Shown here: positions 15,005 to 17,922 of the stretch, in pieces
Position numbering within the stretch: position 1 is the stretch's first letter
Layout of the letters: each line of letters opens with the position of its first letter
DNA from: Aliarcobacter sp.
GTDB lineage: Bacteria; Campylobacterota; Campylobacteria; Campylobacterales; Arcobacteraceae
NCBI GenBank assembly: GCA_017996075.1
Contig: JAGOHQ010000002.1
Coordinates: forward strand, 1 to 17,922
Direction: 5' to 3'
DNA length: 17,922 nucleotides
Made by a program: the position numbers and the translations under genes
The notes under the pieces: generated by a model
Told to the model about the DNA's origin: nothing
Databases searched by the model: none
What the model saw: only the letters and a program-made list of their open reading frames with translations

Positions 15005-15028
15005 CTACAAAAACTACAAAAAACTACA
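15005..15028 (+). repeat. Three-copy CTACA repeat in the rho leader
   Basis: CTACA occurs at 15005, 15014 and 15024, separated by A-only spacers, so the mRNA leader has a 9-10 nt periodic pattern of pyrimidines in otherwise A-rich RNA. It lies between the presumed transcription start and the ribosome site (AAAGG, about 10 nt before the ATG). It may be a site for Rho or another RNA-binding protein; this is inference. Confidence 0.6.
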
Positions 15029-15060
15029 TATATTTATGTAAATTCAAAGGTAAAAAACTC

Positions 15061-16386
15061 ATGGAAGAGTCAAAACAAGAAGATTTAAAACCAAAAAATA
15101 GTAAAAAAACAAGAACTCATATACCAGTAGATGGTTATAGAATTGAGCAGCTAAGAGAACTTCCAATTGAAACTCTAATCGATATAGCAAATGATTTAGA
15201 CGTTGAAAATCCACAAGAGTTAAAAAGACAAGATTTAATGTTTATGATACTTGCTTCTCAAATAGATGCAGGTGGTTTTATACTTTTTACTGGTATTTTA
15301 GAGATAAAAGATGGTGGATTTGGTTTTTTAAGAGCAATTGATGGAAACTTTTCTGATACTTCAAATGACTCATATGTAAGTGCTACACAAATTAAAAAAT
15401 TTGCACTAAGAACTGGGGATATTGTAACAGGGCAAGTTAGACCACCAAACAAAGATAGCGAAAAATATAATGCTTTACTTAAAATAGAAGCCATAAACTA
15501 TCTTCCTGTAAAAGATTCTAAAAATAGACCTCTATTTGATAATTTAACTCCTTTATACTCTACTACAAAATTTAAGTTTGAATTTGATTCACAAAAATTA
15601 ACTGGAAGAGTTTTAGATCTTTTTGCTCCTATGGGTAAAGGTCAAAGAAGTTTAATTGTAGCACCTCCAAAAACTGGTAAGACGGAACTTTTAAAAGAGT
15701 TAGCTCATGCAATAAGCAAAAATCACCCAGAAGTTACATTGATGGTTTTATTAATTGATGAAAGACCTGAAGAGGTTACAGATATGCAAAGAAGTGTTAA
15801 AGGTGAAGTTTATAGCTCAACTTTTGACTTACCAGCACAAAACCATGTAAGAGTTGCTGAAATAGTTATTGAAAAAGCAAAAAGACTTGTAGAGATGAAA
15901 AAAGATGTTGTAATTTTACTTGATTCTATTACAAGATTAGCAAGAGCTTACAATACGGTAACTCCATCATCTGGAAAAGTTCTTTCAGGTGGAGTTGATG
16001 CAAATGCTTTGCACAAGCCAAAAAGATTTTTTGGAGCAGCAAGAAATATTGAAGAGGGTGGAAGTTTAACAATAATTTCAACAGCCTTAATAGATACAGG
16101 TTCAAAAATGGATGAAGTTATTTTTGAAGAGTTTAAAGGTACTGGAAACTCTGAAGTAGTTCTTAGTAGAAATGCATCAAATAAAAGAGTTTATCCTGCT
16201 ATTGATATTGTAAAATCAGGAACTAGAAAAGAAGAACTTCTTTTAACTCCTGATATTTTACAAAAAACTTGGATTTTAAGAAATGCTATGAGTGAAATGG
16301 ATGAAGTTGATGTACTAAAATTCTTATATCCAAAAATGCAAAAAACAAAAAACAATGATGATTTTTTTGCTTCAATGAACGAATAA
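15061..16386 (+). CDS. rho: Transcription termination factor Rho
   Basis: Rho is the hexameric RNA-dependent ATPase and 5'-3' translocase that ends transcription of untranslated RNA. The 441 residues have the usual order. A short charged N-terminus (about 1-20) comes first, then the helical Rho N-domain ([14 protein letters not shown]). The cold-shock-like RNA-binding domain follows ([14 protein letters not shown], with [16 protein letters not shown]). The RecA-like motor has Walker A at 201-208 (APPKTGKT), the [12 protein letters not shown] segment and Walker B ending at Asp288 ([16 protein letters not shown]). After that come the Q-loop region [21 protein letters not shown] and the R-loop segment EEFKGTGN. 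There is no large N-terminal insertion. It is monocistronic, with its own promoter and leader, and is followed by a hairpin. Confidence 0.98.
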   Translation: MEESKQEDLKPKNSKKTRTHIPVDGYRIEQLRELPIETLIDIANDLDVENPQELKRQDLMFMILASQIDAGGFILFTGILEIKDGGFGFLRAIDGNFSDTSNDSYVSATQIKKFALRTGDIVTGQVRPPNKDSEKYNALLKIEAINYLPVKDSKNRPLFDNLTPLYSTTKFKFEFDSQKLTGRVLDLFAPMGKGQRSLIVAPPKTGKTELLKELAHAISKNHPEVTLMVLLIDERPEEVTDMQRSVKGEVYSSTFDLPAQNHVRVAEIVIEKAKRLVEMKKDVVILLDSITRLARAYNTVTPSSGKVLSGGVDANALHKPKRFFGAARNIEEGGSLTIISTALIDTGSKMDEVIFEEFKGTGNSEVVLSRNASNKRVYPAIDIVKSGTRKEELLLTPDILQKTWILRNAMSEMDEVDVLKFLYPKMQKTKNNDDFFASMNE

Positions 16387-16418
16387 ATTACTTAAAATCT
16401 TCTTAAAAATGAGAAAAA

Positions 16419-16454
16419 AGGTAAAATTTTTATAAATTTGTAAAGATTTTACCT
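16419..16454 (+). terminator. Hairpin after rho, weak terminator candidate
   Basis: The arms 16419-16432 and 16441-16454 (AGGTAAAATTTTTA / TAAAGATTTTACCT) form a 14-bp stem with one G-U wobble and an 8-nt loop, 32 nt after the rho stop. No T tract follows, so it may act as a 3' end barrier or a poor terminator. It is the only structured element I see between rho and gdhA. Confidence 0.5.
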
Positions 16455-16508
16455 AAATTTAAACAAAATCAAATAATTCTTCTGATAAACTCCTTTCCCG
16501 AAATTTGA

Positions 16509-17876
<1,368 letters not shown>

Positions 17877-17886
17877 TAAAAAATAG

Positions 17887-17910
17887 AACTTAAGGATTTT
17901 TCCTTAGGTT
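17887..17910 (+). terminator. Hairpin after gdhA, probable terminator
   Basis: The arms 17887-17896 and 17901-17910 (AACTTAAGGA / TCCTTAGGTT) form a 10-bp stem with one G-U wobble and a TTTT loop, 10 nt after the gdhA stop. No clear T tract follows before the window ends, so its strength cannot be judged. Confidence 0.5.
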
Positions 17911-17922
17911 TACCAAAAACTT

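Overview
The window is AT-rich (roughly 70% A+T, AGA as the dominant arginine codon) and densely packed with genes. It reads as a chromosome segment of a Campylobacterota (epsilonproteobacterial) organism, most likely Arcobacter/Aliarcobacter-like. The reasons are a Wolinella-type dihaem fumarate reductase with matching key residues, a paired dynamin-like GTPase locus directly after frdCAB as in Campylobacter jejuni, and the cluster fabH-plsX-rpmF-yceD-ndk-fdxA lying divergent from ahpC, also as in C. jejuni. The genus is inferred from protein character only.

Layout. (1) 1-2169, + strand: the end of a complex I operon, nuoM (5' end outside the window) overlapping nuoN, closed by a hairpin. 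(2) 2306-5866, +: an extended -10 element followed by frdC-frdA-frdB, coupled by 1-nt stop/start overlaps and closed by two tandem hairpins. (3) 5961-10773, +: two large dynamin-like GTPase genes overlapping by 1 nt, then a small TTG-started gene whose product resembles the ClpXP adaptor SspB. (4) 10789-13784, - strand: ndk-yceD-rpmF-plsX-fabH, a tight set joining nucleotide, ribosome and phospholipid/fatty-acid synthesis. It converges on group 3 at a shared bidirectional hairpin. (5) 13868-14140, -: a 2[4Fe-4S] ferredoxin (fdxA), divergent from (6) 14309-14905, +: a 2-Cys peroxiredoxin (ahpC). A perfect inverted repeat lies between them. (7) 15061-16386, +: rho, with a textbook promoter and a three-copy repeat in its leader. 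(8) 16524-17876, +: NADP-type glutamate dehydrogenase.

Together groups 1 and 2 supply the two ends of an anaerobic NADH/menaquinol-to-fumarate chain. Groups 5 and 6 are iron/peroxide related. The rest is housekeeping.

The least understood part is group 3, a two-component dynamin-like membrane system with a small possible adaptor gene behind it. I saw no tRNA, rRNA, CRISPR array, insertion sequence or integrase. No stretch over 300 bases lacks a gene. The larger gaps (2170-2349, 14141-14308, 14906-15060, 16387-16523) hold the terminators, promoters and repeats listed.
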